NCBI RefSeq assembly: GCF_001634285.1
Contig: NZ_CP015438.1
Span: 813,501-877,500 of the forward strand
From: Anoxybacillus amylolyticus
GTDB lineage: Bacteria; Bacillota; Bacilli; Bacillales; Anoxybacillaceae
Direction of reading: 5' to 3'
DNA: 64,000 nt
Numbering within the stretch: position 1 is the stretch's first letter; every line of letters begins with the position of its first letter. The notes beneath the pieces were generated by a model. The model had not been told where the DNA came from, made no database searches, and saw only the letters and a list, made by a program, of their open reading frames with translations. Shown here in pieces: positions 34,125 to 43,356 of this stretch. Both the position numbers and the translations under genes were made by a program.

Positions 34125-34523
34125 TCACTTCATCCCTTGATTTTCTATATATTTTTTTATTACTTCAAGGATGGCACCGCCCGTTGTAAACAGGAAAAAA
34201 TTTCTTGATCAAAAATATTCTTTTCACAGTTTTCTTTTCACTTGCGGAAAATGCTTTTTAATCAGTCGAGAACTTGCACTTTTATAGGCATTGATGAACT
34301 TTGATAGTTCACTATTCGGATGTGCTTTGAACAAAATATGCACATGGTCCATATCGTGATTCCATTCGACCAAGGAAATATTGTAATTTTTCCCCAATCT
34401 CACAAACATATCTTTTGCATAGTCAGATATGGTATCATCAATCACTTGTCTGCGATATTTTACAACCAGAACAAGATGATAATACAACAGGAATACTGAA
34501 TGGTTATTACTGTCTAATTTAAT
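34125..34523 (-). pseudogene. tnpA: IS200-type transposase TnpA with two in-frame TGA stops
   Basis: Reading from a probable ATT start at 34523 the frame gives LDSNNHSVFLLYYHLVLVVK, then HUH-type DMDHVHILF, then KRKL followed by TGA, KEYF, TGA, SRNFFLF, and TTGGAILEVIKKYIENQGMK with the catalytic tyrosine. Family members usually have Trp at both TGA positions (WK..FW). The total of about 132 codons is normal length. No normal start codon is obvious. The remaining open stretch 34224-34487 covers only the middle. Confidence 0.85.
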
Positions 34524-34607
34524 TTATACAACAACCTTTCATTTTTCTAAGACTGATTATATCATAACACAAAAAAGAAACAACTCATACCTACGCCTCA
34601 CCGAAAT

Positions 34608-35555
34608 TCATCTCCCACTTTCACTTCGTTTAGAAGTGGGAGACTTCTTTCGGAAAGATGTTAAAAGATCATCGAGCGCTTCTTCGATTGATGGGAATGA
34701 AAAAACGAAACCAGACTCCATCAATTTATTGGGCAACACTTTTTGTCCTTCTAAGACAAGCATGCTCATTTCTCCAAGCAAAAGGCGAAGCATGACACTT
34801 GGGACAGGAAGCCAATGCGGACGATGAAGAATGCGAGCGATCGTTTTCCCAAACTGTTTCATTGTTACTGGAAACGGTGCTGTAAAATTGACCGGCCCTG
34901 ATATATCGTGATGTAATACATGCTCGATTGCCCGAATGACGTCATGAAGATGAATCCAAGACATCCACTGCTCTCCGGAACCAATCGTTCCGCCAACCCA
35001 CCATTTGTAAGGTGTCACTATTTTGGGGAACGCCCCGCCGTGAAGCCCAAGCACGATACCAAAACGGACGAAAACGGTACGAACACCAAGCATTTCTGCT
35101 TGTTTCGCAATTTTTTCCCAATGGTATACCGTTTGTGCTAAAAAGTCATTTCCGATGTGTGAAGATTTTTCAGTAAATACCTCGGTAAGCGACGTTCCAT
35201 AAATACCGATTGCGCTTGCGTTAATCAGGACGTTTGGCGGTTTTGGCAAGTGGCGAATGAGCCAAATCACTTCCTCCGTTGCTTTAATACGGCTTTGCAT
35301 GATTCGTTCTTTTCGCGCTTTCGTCCATCGTCCGCTATTAATCGATTCCCCTGCTAAGTTGATAACTGCATCTAGTGTAGGAAGTTCTGCCTCTGGCTTG
35401 CTTTCGGGAGTAAGCCATTGCACATAGTGAACATTTCGAGAAGACGACATACGTGGGGTTCTCGTTAATACATAAAGCTGATGCCCTTGTTCCTTGAAAT
35501 AATTAACAACTGCCTTTCCAATAAACCCTGTTCCACCAGCGATGGCAATGTTCAA
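34608..35555 (-). CDS. yfhF: NAD(P)-dependent epimerase-like protein YfhF (TIGR01777), 3' end replaced by IS605
   Basis: About 315 residues. Extended short-chain dehydrogenase with N-terminal [13 protein letters not shown] (residues 4-16) and the TIGR01777/SulA-like features: [16 protein letters not shown], and a C-terminal DUF1731 part. The start is TTG 35555 with AAAGGGTGG upstream. The last 17 codons after LDDLL come from the element's left end (the hairpin lies at the stop), so the natural C-terminus is lost or altered. Function in Bacillus unknown. Divergent from recX. Confidence 0.88.
   Translation of the reverse strand: MNIAIAGGTGFIGKAVVNYFKEQGHQLYVLTRTPRMSSSRNVHYVQWLTPESKPEAELPTLDAVINLAGESINSGRWTKARKERIMQSRIKATEEVIWLIRHLPKPPNVLINASAIGIYGTSLTEVFTEKSSHIGNDFLAQTVYHWEKIAKQAEMLGVRTVFVRFGIVLGLHGGAFPKIVTPYKWWVGGTIGSGEQWMSWIHLHDVIRAIEHVLHHDISGPVNFTAPFPVTMKQFGKTIARILHRPHWLPVPSVMLRLLLGEMSMLVLEGQKVLPNKLMESGFVFSFPSIEEALDDLLTSFRKKSPTSKRSESGR
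34612..34642. repeat. Left-end hairpin of the IS605 element
   Basis: CTCCCACTT/AAGTGGGAG, 9-bp stem; it overlaps the 3' end of yfhF. Confidence 0.75.
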
Positions 35556-35613
35556 AAAAACCACCCTTTCACCCCATTTTTTTTATGGTACTATAAATCA
35601 TGAGGTGTTGGAA

Positions 35614-36423
35614 ATGTGGCTGGTGACAAAAATTGCGGTAGACCCGCGCGATCATGAGCGGTTTGTTCTTCATTTGTTGCACGAAAAAGGCGAAACAATG
35701 TCCATTACCATCGATCAAAACGTATTGGTCGAATTTTGCTTGAAAAAAGGAACGGAATTGGATGAATTTACATTTGAGGAAATAGTATATGCAGATGCGG
35801 TGAAAAAAGCGTATCATGCGGCATTATTATTTCTTGCCTCACGCATGCGTTCGGAGAAAGAAATCGTTGACCATTTAAAGAAAAAAGGAAATACTGATGC
35901 TGTTATTCGCGACGTATTGCACGAACTAAGGAAACACCGGTATGTAGACGACCGCGAATTTGCGCTTGCATTTGTACGTACCCAAATCAACACAACGTTA
36001 AAAGGACCTATCGTTATCGCCAAAGAACTAGAAAACTTAGGAATTGCCGAAGCGTTAATCGAAGAAAGCATGCGTCTTTTTTCTGCCGAAAAGCAACGAG
36101 AAGCGGCTAAAAAAGTAGTGGAAAAGGCGAAAAAGCAGTCGAAAAAACGTTCGTCGCTGGAATGGAAGCAACAACTCATCCAGCTATTGCAGCGAAAAGG
36201 CTTCCCACGTGCGGTCATCGACGATGTTCTTTCGGAAATGGACGGCTGGCAAGGAGAAGAGGAAGAATGGGAAGCGCTTGAATACCACGCGCGCAAAATT
36301 CATCGTCGCTACACTAACTACAGCGGATGGGAATACGAACGAAAAATGAAACAAGCGCTTTACCGAAAAGGATTTTCTCTGGAACAAATTGACCGAGTGC
36401 TACAAATGTTAAAAGAAGAATAG
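35614..36423 (+). CDS. recX: Regulatory protein RecX
   Basis: A 269-residue RecX of the long Bacillus type (YfhG). Tandem three-helix RecX repeats: LFLASRMRSEKEIVDHLKKK, RYVDDREFALAFVRTQ, and later repeats ending EYERKMKQALYRKGFSLEQI. RecX inhibits RecA filament growth and recombinase activity. ATG 35614 follows GAGGTG. Downstream hairpin terminator. Confidence 0.93.
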   Translation: MWLVTKIAVDPRDHERFVLHLLHEKGETMSITIDQNVLVEFCLKKGTELDEFTFEEIVYADAVKKAYHAALLFLASRMRSEKEIVDHLKKKGNTDAVIRDVLHELRKHRYVDDREFALAFVRTQINTTLKGPIVIAKELENLGIAEALIEESMRLFSAEKQREAAKKVVEKAKKQSKKRSSLEWKQQLIQLLQRKGFPRAVIDDVLSEMDGWQGEEEEWEALEYHARKIHRRYTNYSGWEYERKMKQALYRKGFSLEQIDRVLQMLKEE

Positions 36424-36440
36424 CGGGCAATCCGCTATTC
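36418..36440. terminator. Bidirectional terminator between recX and the SDR gene
   Basis: Perfect 9-bp GAATAGCGG/CCGCTATTC stem between convergent genes. Confidence 0.75.
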
Positions 36441-37103
36441 AATGATGATTTCTGGCTGTCCGTTCTCTTGTGCAACGATTTGTTCGGCGACTTGGCGAGG
36501 GGACCGTAGGCGCGAGCGGTCTTGAATATGGTCGCTTCCTTTCCAAAACGGGGTTTCCATGCCACCCATGTACACAGCTGTGACGGAAATATTTGTTTGG
36601 TCGAGCTCTTTGACAAGGCTTTCGCTAAACCCGCGAATCGCAAATTTCGTTGCAACATAAACGGATTCGTTTACTTTTCCGCGCAAGCCAGCGGTAGAAA
36701 TAATGTTGATAATTTTTGCTTTTGGCAACAAGCGGAAATAGGGAAGGAATGCTTTTGTCATATAAATCGTTCCGTTAATGTTTGTCGCAATCATATCGGC
36801 AATTTGCTCGTGTGAAAGCGAGGAAAGCGGTCCAAAGTAGCCGATGCCAGCGTTATTTACTAAGCACGTGACACGATGTTTTTTTAAAATCGTTTTCGCT
36901 GTTTCGCTTACTTCGTCATAGCGGCGAATATCAAGTGGATAAACGAACGCGGTTCCGCCATTTGCTTCAATTTCTTGCTGGACGCTTAATAGCGGAGATT
37001 CTCGCCGTCCAAGCAAAATGACTGCATATCCTTTTTCGGCGTATAACCGTGCTAACTCTTTACCAAGTCCTGTCCCAGCTCCGGTAATGACGATTGCTTC
37101 CAT
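36435..37103 (-). CDS. Short-chain dehydrogenase/reductase
   Basis: A 222-residue classical SDR: nucleotide motif VITGAGTGLGKELA (residues 5-18), NNAGIG near 80, and catalytic YVATK (Tyr-X3-Lys) near 148 with Ser in NIISTAG. ATG 37103 has GGAGATG upstream; an ATG at 37112 is possible. Substrate unknown. Confidence 0.88.
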   Translation of the reverse strand: MEAIVITGAGTGLGKELARLYAEKGYAVILLGRRESPLLSVQQEIEANGGTAFVYPLDIRRYDEVSETAKTILKKHRVTCLVNNAGIGYFGPLSSLSHEQIADMIATNINGTIYMTKAFLPYFRLLPKAKIINIISTAGLRGKVNESVYVATKFAIRGFSESLVKELDQTNISVTAVYMGGMETPFWKGSDHIQDRSRLRSPRQVAEQIVAQENGQPEIIIE

Positions 37104-37168
37104 TGTGCACATCTCCATTTCATGATTTCATCATGATTATGATATAACAAACGGAAGGAAGGGAAAAG

Positions 37169-37486
37169 ATGCAACAAAAACGGTATAGCGAAATGACGGA
37201 ATATGAGTTGAAACAAGAAATTGCCCATTTAACCGAAAAAGCACGCAAAGCGGAGCAAATGGGGATGGTAAATGAGCTTGCGGTTTATGAACGAAAAATT
37301 GCGATGGCGAAAGCGTATTTGTTAAACCCAGAAGATTTTCGTCCAGGGGATATCTATGAAATTAACGGCGATCCAGGCTCGCTATTCAAAATCCGTTATT
37401 TAAACGGAGTGTTTGCTTGGGGATATCGGCTAAACGGCGACGGAGAGGAAGAAGCATTGCCGATTTCATTGCTTCTCAAACCATAA
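37169..37486 (+). CDS. yfhH: DUF1811 protein YfhH
   Basis: A 105-residue protein with a helical N-terminal half (YELKQEIAHLTEKARKAEQM) and a C-terminal SH3-like half (FRPGDIYEINGDPGSLFKIR). This is the DUF1811/YfhH family, in its usual place between recX and sspK. ATG 37169 follows GGAAGGGA. Function unknown. Confidence 0.9.
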   Translation: MQQKRYSEMTEYELKQEIAHLTEKARKAEQMGMVNELAVYERKIAMAKAYLLNPEDFRPGDIYEINGDPGSLFKIRYLNGVFAWGYRLNGDGEEEALPISLLLKP

Positions 37487-37504
37487 AGCCTTCTCGAAGT
37501 GCAC

Positions 37505-37543
37505 AAAAAAAGGTGTCCCGCTCCTTTTGAGACACCTTTTTTT
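37505..37543. terminator. Terminator shared by yfhH and the YpzG-like gene
   Basis: AAAAGGTGTC/GACACCTTTT hairpin with flanking A and T runs. Confidence 0.85.
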
Positions 37544-37545
37544 CA

Positions 37546-37707
37546 TTACGACTGTTTTCGCGTTTGCCGTTCTAAAATAATTAAATCAAGCGTTTGCTGG
37601 GTTTCGCCATTTACTTGTGAATGTGCATGTTTCGGGTTTGCCCACGGTTGTTGGAACGGATTGGAATATAAATTGTCATAAAAATCTTTCCGTTTATGTC
37701 GACCCAT
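37546..37707 (-). CDS. YpzG-like small protein (53 aa)
   Basis: Frame on the minus strand from ATG 37707 (GAGGAGGTAC upstream) to TAA 37546-37548. The product begins MGRHKRKDFYDNLYSNPFQQ and has PWANPKHAHSQVNGET and IILERQTRK. The PWANPKHAxxQVNGET pattern is one I recall from the YpzG family of small Bacillus proteins. Its place next to sspK and its basic, hydrophilic nature fit a spore-related protein. Confidence 0.7.
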   Translation of the reverse strand: MGRHKRKDFYDNLYSNPFQQPWANPKHAHSQVNGETQQTLDLIILERQTRKQS

Positions 37708-37737
37708 TCGAGTACCTCCTCACTATTGAAAAAGCGG

Positions 37738-37893
37738 TTACTCATCGCGTTGATTGGAGGCGCTCATGCGTTCTTGCGGATGGGTATTAATCGTCCCATC
37801 GGCGCGTTTAGAAGCATATTCTGCTTTCGCGCGCGGCTCGCCTTCCAATTTGTTATTATTTTGGTTAGGGAAACTTTTTGCTTTATTCCGCAT
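37738..37893 (-). CDS. sspK: Small acid-soluble spore protein K
   Basis: Frame on the minus strand from ATG 37893 (GAGGGATGAG upstream) to TAA 37738-37740, 51 residues. [20 protein letters not shown] followed by HPQERMSAS matches SspK of Bacillus. Minor spore protein made in the forespore, probably under sigma-G. Encoded 30 bases upstream of the YpzG-like gene on the same strand. Confidence 0.85.
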   Translation of the reverse strand: MRNKAKSFPNQNNNKLEGEPRAKAEYASKRADGTINTHPQERMSASNQRDE

Positions 37894-38002
37894 GACTCAT
37901 CCCTCCTCGGCATTCGCTTGTGTTGATTCAACACATTTTTAGTATGGCGAATGGCCGAGCGGTTATGTAGTTCAAATGTTGGCATAAGAGGAGGCATAAA
38001 CA

Positions 38003-38272
38003 ATGAACGATTACTTTGAACGATTAACCAATTATTTGCTCGAAAAAAATGATTCGCTTGCGTACGCACAGGCGCGCACATGGGTGGAATTACTTTGGGA
38101 AGATTTTGAAACGACATACGCACGGGCAGGATATTCGTATAAAGGAAAAGAACTGACAGAAAAAGTCGTACGCCAATGGATTGACCAATATGGGGCGCAA
38201 CTACATGAGTTTCGGACGACAAACCCAAAATATAAACATTTGTTGAACCAAGAGGACTATTTGAAACACTAA
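38003..38272 (+). CDS. yfhJ: YfhJ family (WVELL) protein
   Basis: An 89-residue protein with the name-giving WVELLWEDFE motif at residues 27-36, preceded by a helix (YFERLTNYLLEKNDSLAYAQ). ATG 38003 follows AGAGGAGGC. Located between sspK and yfhP as in B. subtilis. Function unknown. Confidence 0.85.
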   Translation: MNDYFERLTNYLLEKNDSLAYAQARTWVELLWEDFETTYARAGYSYKGKELTEKVVRQWIDQYGAQLHEFRTTNPKYKHLLNQEDYLKH

Positions 38273-38295
38273 CCCGAGCAAAATGATCGGGTTAG
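38269..38295. terminator. Bidirectional terminator between yfhJ and yfhP
   Basis: Perfect 9-bp CTAACCCGA/TCGGGTTAG stem. Confidence 0.8.
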
Positions 38296-39272
38296 CTTGG
38301 AATAAGTTCAAGTTTTTTACGCAACTTTCCTTCGCTAAAAATCCAGCCAGTATAGGAACTGATGATTTTTAAATCACGGTCGAGTTGAACGACCGCTACA
38401 AACGGATAATATCCTTTACTGCGGTAGCGTAGATCGGTAAAACGCACTTCGTAATGATCGTTATACTCGTTTACTTCCCAACGGTAGACTGGCGAAAACG
38501 ATAAAAACGCCGCTAAGTTTTCATCTCGCTTCGCCACTTCAATTGCTGGATGGGCAGGAACCGGACATCGCTCGAACGTGTCTAACAGATGAATAGCACC
38601 ATTTTTCGCCCGTGCTACGTAAAAGTAGTCTTTTGCCGTAATCGCTAAATGCCATTCACGAAAGCGAAAGGTGGGCACGGTGATAATTTGTTCTACATTG
38701 GGAATTTGCTGCTGAACTGCTTGCTTAATCGCTACTTGTTGCCGAAACCGAACGACATAATATCCAACAAGAATCGCATAAATGGCTAAAAACGTATAGC
38801 CGGGATGTGCCCCGAGAAACAGTAAACCGATGCCCGCAAGATGAAGCCCAAAAATAATCGGGTCAAACGTATTAATGACACCAAAAGCAACCCATTTTTT
38901 TGTAAACGGGCGCAGCGCTTGTGTTCCGTACGCGTTAAACAAGTCGACAAATACGTGCAACCAAACCGCAACCGAAATCCATAACCAAAGATGGAAAACG
39001 TTCACGTCTGGATAAAAATAGATGAGCACTCCTGTTAAAAGCAGCGGCCAAAGGAACAACGCTGGAATCGAATGAGTAATCCCACGATGATTGCGAATGT
39101 ATTTGGCATTATTTTTTAATTTTAATACGGTATCAATATCCGGTATTTGGGAGCCAGCTAATGCACCGATGAGTACAGCATGGGCTAAAACAGGATCGTG
39201 ACTAACGACAGGATCGAGCGTCGCCATACTCCCTAACGCTACACCCATGACGATATGTGTTCCTGTATCCAA
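38292..39272 (-). CDS. yfhP: Membrane-bound metal-dependent hydrolase-like protein YfhP
   Basis: A 326-residue protein of the YdjM/DUF457 type. The N-terminal half has four membrane segments and the family motifs MDTGTHIVMG, GSQIPDIDT and NHRGITHS (His/Asp metal ligands). The C-terminal half (about 195-326) is a soluble domain. B. subtilis YfhP is described as a regulator of yfhQRST. Divergent from mutY by 125 bases. Confidence 0.87.
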   Translation of the reverse strand: MDTGTHIVMGVALGSMATLDPVVSHDPVLAHAVLIGALAGSQIPDIDTVLKLKNNAKYIRNHRGITHSIPALFLWPLLLTGVLIYFYPDVNVFHLWLWISVAVWLHVFVDLFNAYGTQALRPFTKKWVAFGVINTFDPIIFGLHLAGIGLLFLGAHPGYTFLAIYAILVGYYVVRFRQQVAIKQAVQQQIPNVEQIITVPTFRFREWHLAITAKDYFYVARAKNGAIHLLDTFERCPVPAHPAIEVAKRDENLAAFLSFSPVYRWEVNEYNDHYEVRFTDLRYRSKGYYPFVAVVQLDRDLKIISSYTGWIFSEGKLRKKLELIPS

Positions 39273-39397
39273 CGAAAAATCCTCCTTTAAGTTTCTGCTT
39301 CATAGTATATCCATATTTTCCAATGACGACTAGACAATTGCAATTTTTTTAAAATCGCGAGATACTATCATTAGTTTACCATCTTGGAGGAGTCATC

Positions 39398-40492
39398 GTG
39401 AACGAAAAAATTGCCTTATTTCTTGAAGGATTTGCGACAGAAACATTTCAACGCGAGTTAATTCAATGGTTTGAAAGAGAACAGCGCGAGTTGCCGTGGC
39501 GAAAAGAAACGGACCCGTATAAAATTTGGGTTTCCGAAGTGATGTTGCAACAAACAAAAGTCGATACAGTGATCCCTTACTTTCAACAGTTTATGGAGCA
39601 ATTTCCAACATTAGAAGCGCTTGCGGATGCCGATGAAGAGAAAGTGTTGAAAGCATGGGAAGGGCTTGGCTATTATTCGCGTGTTCGCAACTTGCATGCG
39701 GCAGTAAAAGAAGTGAAGGAGCGGTACGGCGGAAAAGTTCCAGATCGGGCTGAGGAGTTTTCAAAATTAAAAGGTGTCGGTCCGTATACGACCGGAGCGG
39801 TGTTAAGCATTGCCTACGGAATTCCGGAACCGGCGGTCGACGGCAACGTCATGCGTGTGCTGTCACGAATTTTTCTCATATGGGAAGATATTGCAAAGTC
39901 GAAAACGAGAACGCTGTTTGAAGCCATCGTCCGAGCGATTATCGACCACGACCACCCTTCGTACTTTAATCAGGCGTTAATGGAGCTGGGTGCGTTAATT
40001 TGTGTGCCAAGAAAACCGGCTTGTCTGCTTTGCCCTGTTCGCAGCCATTGCCGCTCGTTTCGTGAAGGGGTGCAGGAGCAGTTACCGGTCAAAACGAAAA
40101 AAACGAAAGGAAAAGAAATGGACATCGTCGCTGCGGTAGTCGTTGATGAAAAGGGACGTGTGCTTATTCATAAACGTGACAGCGATGGGCTTTTGGCAAA
40201 TTTATGGGAGTTTCCAAATTGTAGAGTCGCCTCAGAAAACCGAAAGCACCAATTAGAATCGTTTTTTCTAGATATGTATGGGGTAAGCGTCACGCTGCGA
40301 TTTCCGTTTGCCGCCTTGCAGCACGTTTTTTCCCATTTAGTCTGGAACATTGTCGCTTACTATGGTAAGATTGTGGGCGATGTAGTAGAAACTGACCGGC
40401 TAAAGCTTGTTAGCGAGGAAGAACTTGGACAATATGCATTTCCTGTTTCTCACCAACGGATTTGGGAACAATATCAAAAAAGGGAGATATGA
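39398..40492 (+). CDS. mutY: A/G-specific adenine glycosylase MutY
   Basis: A 364-residue enzyme. Helix-hairpin-helix [18 protein letters not shown] (about 125-142) followed by the catalytic Asp in [10 protein letters not shown]; 4Fe-4S cysteines [17 protein letters not shown] (about 206-222); C-terminal NUDIX-like domain that recognises 8-oxoguanine (about 245-360). It removes adenine mispaired with 8-oxoG. The first methionine gives the normal length; GGAGGAGTC precedes it with the start codon GTG 39398. Confidence 0.95.
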   Translation: MNEKIALFLEGFATETFQRELIQWFEREQRELPWRKETDPYKIWVSEVMLQQTKVDTVIPYFQQFMEQFPTLEALADADEEKVLKAWEGLGYYSRVRNLHAAVKEVKERYGGKVPDRAEEFSKLKGVGPYTTGAVLSIAYGIPEPAVDGNVMRVLSRIFLIWEDIAKSKTRTLFEAIVRAIIDHDHPSYFNQALMELGALICVPRKPACLLCPVRSHCRSFREGVQEQLPVKTKKTKGKEMDIVAAVVVDEKGRVLIHKRDSDGLLANLWEFPNCRVASENRKHQLESFFLDMYGVSVTLRFPFAALQHVFSHLVWNIVAYYGKIVGDVVETDRLKLVSEEELGQYAFPVSHQRIWEQYQKREI

Positions 40493-40546
40493 ACAAAATC
40501 GTTCGCTGCATGGGGAATGATTAGAATAAATCGTATAACACTAGGC

Positions 40547-40772
40547 GTGTTGATTAACTAATAAAAACCAGTCCACATCTCTCTATTCCTAGCTTTTTTG
40601 CCGTTGTCGGCACTTTGCGGACTGAGAGTATTAGCATGCCCTCCTCGAACAATGAACGCTTTGCGGGCAAATGACATTTGCCCGCCGGCGTTCTTGTTCG
40701 AGGCAAAAGGCAGAAAAACTTGTGTTCAGCCATAGGATTCTATGTTTTTTAGTAAAATAATGTAATCAACAC
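40547..40772. repeat. MITE-like element with terminal and internal inverted repeats
   Basis: GTGTTGATTA (40547-40556) is mirrored by TAATCAACAC (40763-40772); similarity continues weakly outward. In the middle a 61-bp palindrome (40643-40703) has nested stems: CCTCGAACAA/TTGTTCGAGG, GAACGC/GCGTTC and GCGGGCAAAT/ATTTGCCCGC. No reading frame of note. This fills most of the 295-base gap between mutY and yfhS. Confidence 0.65.
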
Positions 40773-40787
40773 TCTTGGTATAACGCT

Positions 40788-41012
40788 TTAATCGTAAGGC
40801 TGTGTAGTTCCTTGCGTATACGTCGCTTCCATTTTCTCGAATCCGCCGCGTGCTTCCATTTCTTCCATAATTTCTCGGTGGATCGTTTGTCCTTCGGCGT
40901 TTAAATACGGTGCGATTTGTTGGAGTGCATGATGAAAAAACGCTAACTCGCTATTTTTCCATTTTGCTTTTGGCATCATCGAAAGCTCGGTCATATCACG
41001 ACCAACATACAT
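40788..41012 (-). CDS. yfhS: YfhS-like protein
   Basis: A 74-residue protein, MYVGRDMTELSMMPKAKWKN, later FHHALQQIAPYLNAEGQTIH. The ATG at 41012 (AAAAGGAGGG upstream) gives exactly the size expected for B. subtilis YfhS, which lies between mutY and fabL. Function unknown. Confidence 0.8.
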   Translation of the reverse strand: MYVGRDMTELSMMPKAKWKNSELAFFHHALQQIAPYLNAEGQTIHREIMEEMEARGGFEKMEATYTQGTTQPYD

Positions 41013-41055
41013 CGGCTGTCCCTCCTTTTGCATAGCTTACGAACCAGCCGATTAA

Positions 41056-41823
<768 letters not shown>

Positions 41824-41880
41824 TTTTTATGGATAAAAAATCACCTCTTGGACACATTAAAAGTCGTGGAGGTGATGACG

Positions 41881-42084
41881 ATGGCAAAACAACCGAACAA
41901 AACGATTGCCGGAACAAACATTCAAGAAGTAAGACAACAAAACGCACAATCGGCACAAGCTGGTCAATTTGGCACAGAGTTTGCGGCGGAAACAAACATT
42001 CAAGAAGTGAAACAACAAAACGCCCAATCCGAATCACGGAAAGCGCAAAATACGACGCGCCAAGCGCCAAACCAAAGCAAATAA
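41881..42084 (+). CDS. sspE: Gamma-type small acid-soluble spore protein
   Basis: A 67-residue protein with an internal repeat: TNIQEVRQQNAQSAQ and TNIQEVKQQNAQSES, separated by FGTEFAAE, where FGTEFAxE is the cleavage signature of GPR protease. Amino-acid reserve of the spore core. ATG 41881 follows GGAGGTGATGACG. Expected to be sigma-G dependent. Confidence 0.95.
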   Translation: MAKQPNKTIAGTNIQEVRQQNAQSAQAGQFGTEFAAETNIQEVKQQNAQSESRKAQNTTRQAPNQSK

Positions 42085-42090
42085 CAAATA

Positions 42091-42127
42091 CGGCATCTCT
42101 CTTCAGCGCGAGGGATGCCGATTTTTC
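42091..42127 (+). terminator. Terminator after sspE
   Basis: CGGCATCTCTC/GAGGGATGCCG hairpin and ATTTTTC tail. Confidence 0.8.
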
Positions 42128-42221
42128 TTTTAGGTAATCGACAAAAGTTCCCATCCCTCTACAAAGGGATTCCCTTGTTCTCCACGAATTTGTAAGGAAA
42201 AAATGAAAAGGGGAGAGCGGG

Positions 42222-42473
42222 ATGGAGCGTTTCGATCAATTAGTAAGAGAGCAGCTAGAAACGATGGAGCAGCTTCTATTTTTACAGTCCGAAATTGAAC
42301 GATGCAAAATACTAGAAGCAGAGCTCCGGACGTTGCAACACGAAGCGAAATGGCAAGCAATCCACGATGAAATTGAGCAAATGAAGCAGCAATTAGCTGA
42401 CATCCAACGGCTATTTGAGCAGCAAACAGAAGAAGTCATTCGGTCGTATCAATGCAAAGAGCCATCATTATGA
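42222..42473 (+). CDS. ygaB: YgaB-like coiled-coil protein
   Basis: An 83-residue protein that is almost entirely helical, with heptad pattern (LVREQLETMEQLLFLQSEIE and IEQMKQQLADIQRLFEQQ). Synteny with sspE and ygaC identifies it as YgaB. GGGGAGAG before ATG 42222. Function unknown. Confidence 0.85.
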   Translation: MERFDQLVREQLETMEQLLFLQSEIERCKILEAELRTLQHEAKWQAIHDEIEQMKQQLADIQRLFEQQTEEVIRSYQCKEPSL

Positions 42474-42489
42474 TTTGATGGCTCTTTTG
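42457..42489 (+). terminator. Terminator after ygaB
   Basis: GAGCCATC/GATGGCTC hairpin and TTTTG tail. Confidence 0.8.
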
Positions 42490-42543
42490 TTTTATAATCG
42501 ATATAATAAAGGAAGAAGCACCTAAGTGAAAGTAGGGAAATGT

Positions 42544-43080
42544 ATGATGCTAGAACATCCTCGCGAAGGAGAGAGCATTCAAATTCATAGCTACAAACAT
42601 AACGGTTCGATTCATCGCATTTGGAAAGAAACAATCGTATTAAAAGGCAGTCCAAACTATATTATTGCTGCCAATGACCGAACAATCGTAATGGAGGCAG
42701 ACGGGCGGACGTGGATAACACGTGAGCCGGCGATTTGCTTTTTTTATGCGAAACATTGGTTTAATATTATCGGGATGTTTCGCGAAGACGGTATTTATTA
42801 TTACTGTAACCTTAGTTCTCCATTTGTCCGTGACAAAGAAGCGCTTAAGTACATCGACTATGATTTAGATGTAAAAGTGTTTCCGAATATGACGTACGTT
42901 CTTTTAGACGAAGAAGAGTACGAACGCCATCGTAAAGAAATGAACTATCCAGACGTCATTGACCGCATTTTAAAAAGCAACGTCGAGAAGCTCATTAGTT
43001 GGATTCATCAGCGCAAAGGACCGTTCGCTCCCGATTTTATTGACATGTGGTATGAAAAATTTCTTTCGTATCGAAAGTAA
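42544..43080 (+). CDS. ygaC: Nucleoside tri-/diphosphatase, DUF402 family (YgaC)
   Basis: About 178 residues. DUF402 protein with [14 protein letters not shown] near the start and the conserved [22 protein letters not shown] and DEEEYE segments whose acidic residues bind metal. This family (Ntdp) hydrolyses nucleoside tri- and diphosphates. Several starts are possible (GTG 42526, ATG 42544, ATG 42547); the ATGs lie at correct distance from GTAGGGA. Confidence 0.87.
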   Translation: MMLEHPREGESIQIHSYKHNGSIHRIWKETIVLKGSPNYIIAANDRTIVMEADGRTWITREPAICFFYAKHWFNIIGMFREDGIYYYCNLSSPFVRDKEALKYIDYDLDVKVFPNMTYVLLDEEEYERHRKEMNYPDVIDRILKSNVEKLISWIHQRKGPFAPDFIDMWYEKFLSYRK

Positions 43081-43108
43081 AAAACCTGTGCAACGAAGCA
43101 GGTTTTTT
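43081..43108 (+). terminator. Terminator after ygaC
   Basis: AAAACCTG/CAGGTTTT hairpin and T run. Confidence 0.8.
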
Positions 43109-43356
43109 ATTTCTTCGCTCACTTTTATTTGATAAAGAAATAAAGTGAAAAAGTACTCATATTATTGAGAAAAAAGGTATTTCAAAGAAAAACAGCAAGA
43201 TTAAGTTGTAAAAACGAATTGCATTCATTTTGTTCCGATAATTTAAATTTTTTTTAATATTACGTATTGTATTATTCTACTATACGTGGCATAATTTAAA
43301 TGGAAAATGACAGAATTGCATTGCAATTCTTTTTTTACTTAGGCAGGGGGGGCGTC
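43109..43356 (+). promoter_or_regulatory. Upstream region of the peptide transporter operon
   Basis: About 250 AT-rich bases without a gene. TATACGTGGCATAAT-like sequence near 43280-43295 may hold the -10 (CATAAT). CATTGCAATT repeats occur close to the start (CAGAATTGCATTGCAATTC around 43312-43330), a short dyad around TTGCAATTGC-like bases. No clear operator identified. Confidence 0.3.

Larger units (their letters stand above)
32890..34660 (-). mobile_element. IS200/IS605-family element with tnpA (broken) and tnpB
   Basis: Encodes TnpA then TnpB on the minus strand. Subterminal hairpins lie at both ends: 34612-34642 (CTCCCACTT/AAGTGGGAG) and 32895-32928 (CTCCCACC/GGTGGGGG), sharing CTAARCGAAG in the loop. 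The left end follows TTTAA (34661-34665 on the minus strand). Boundaries are uncertain by several bases because this family makes no target duplication. Confidence 0.8.

Noticed and set aside
33003..34523. UGA-as-tryptophan recoding of the whole IS605 element
   Set aside because: Several Trp codons in tnpB and one in tnpA are TGG and the host genes use TGA as stop, so a recoded origin is not supported by the sequence.
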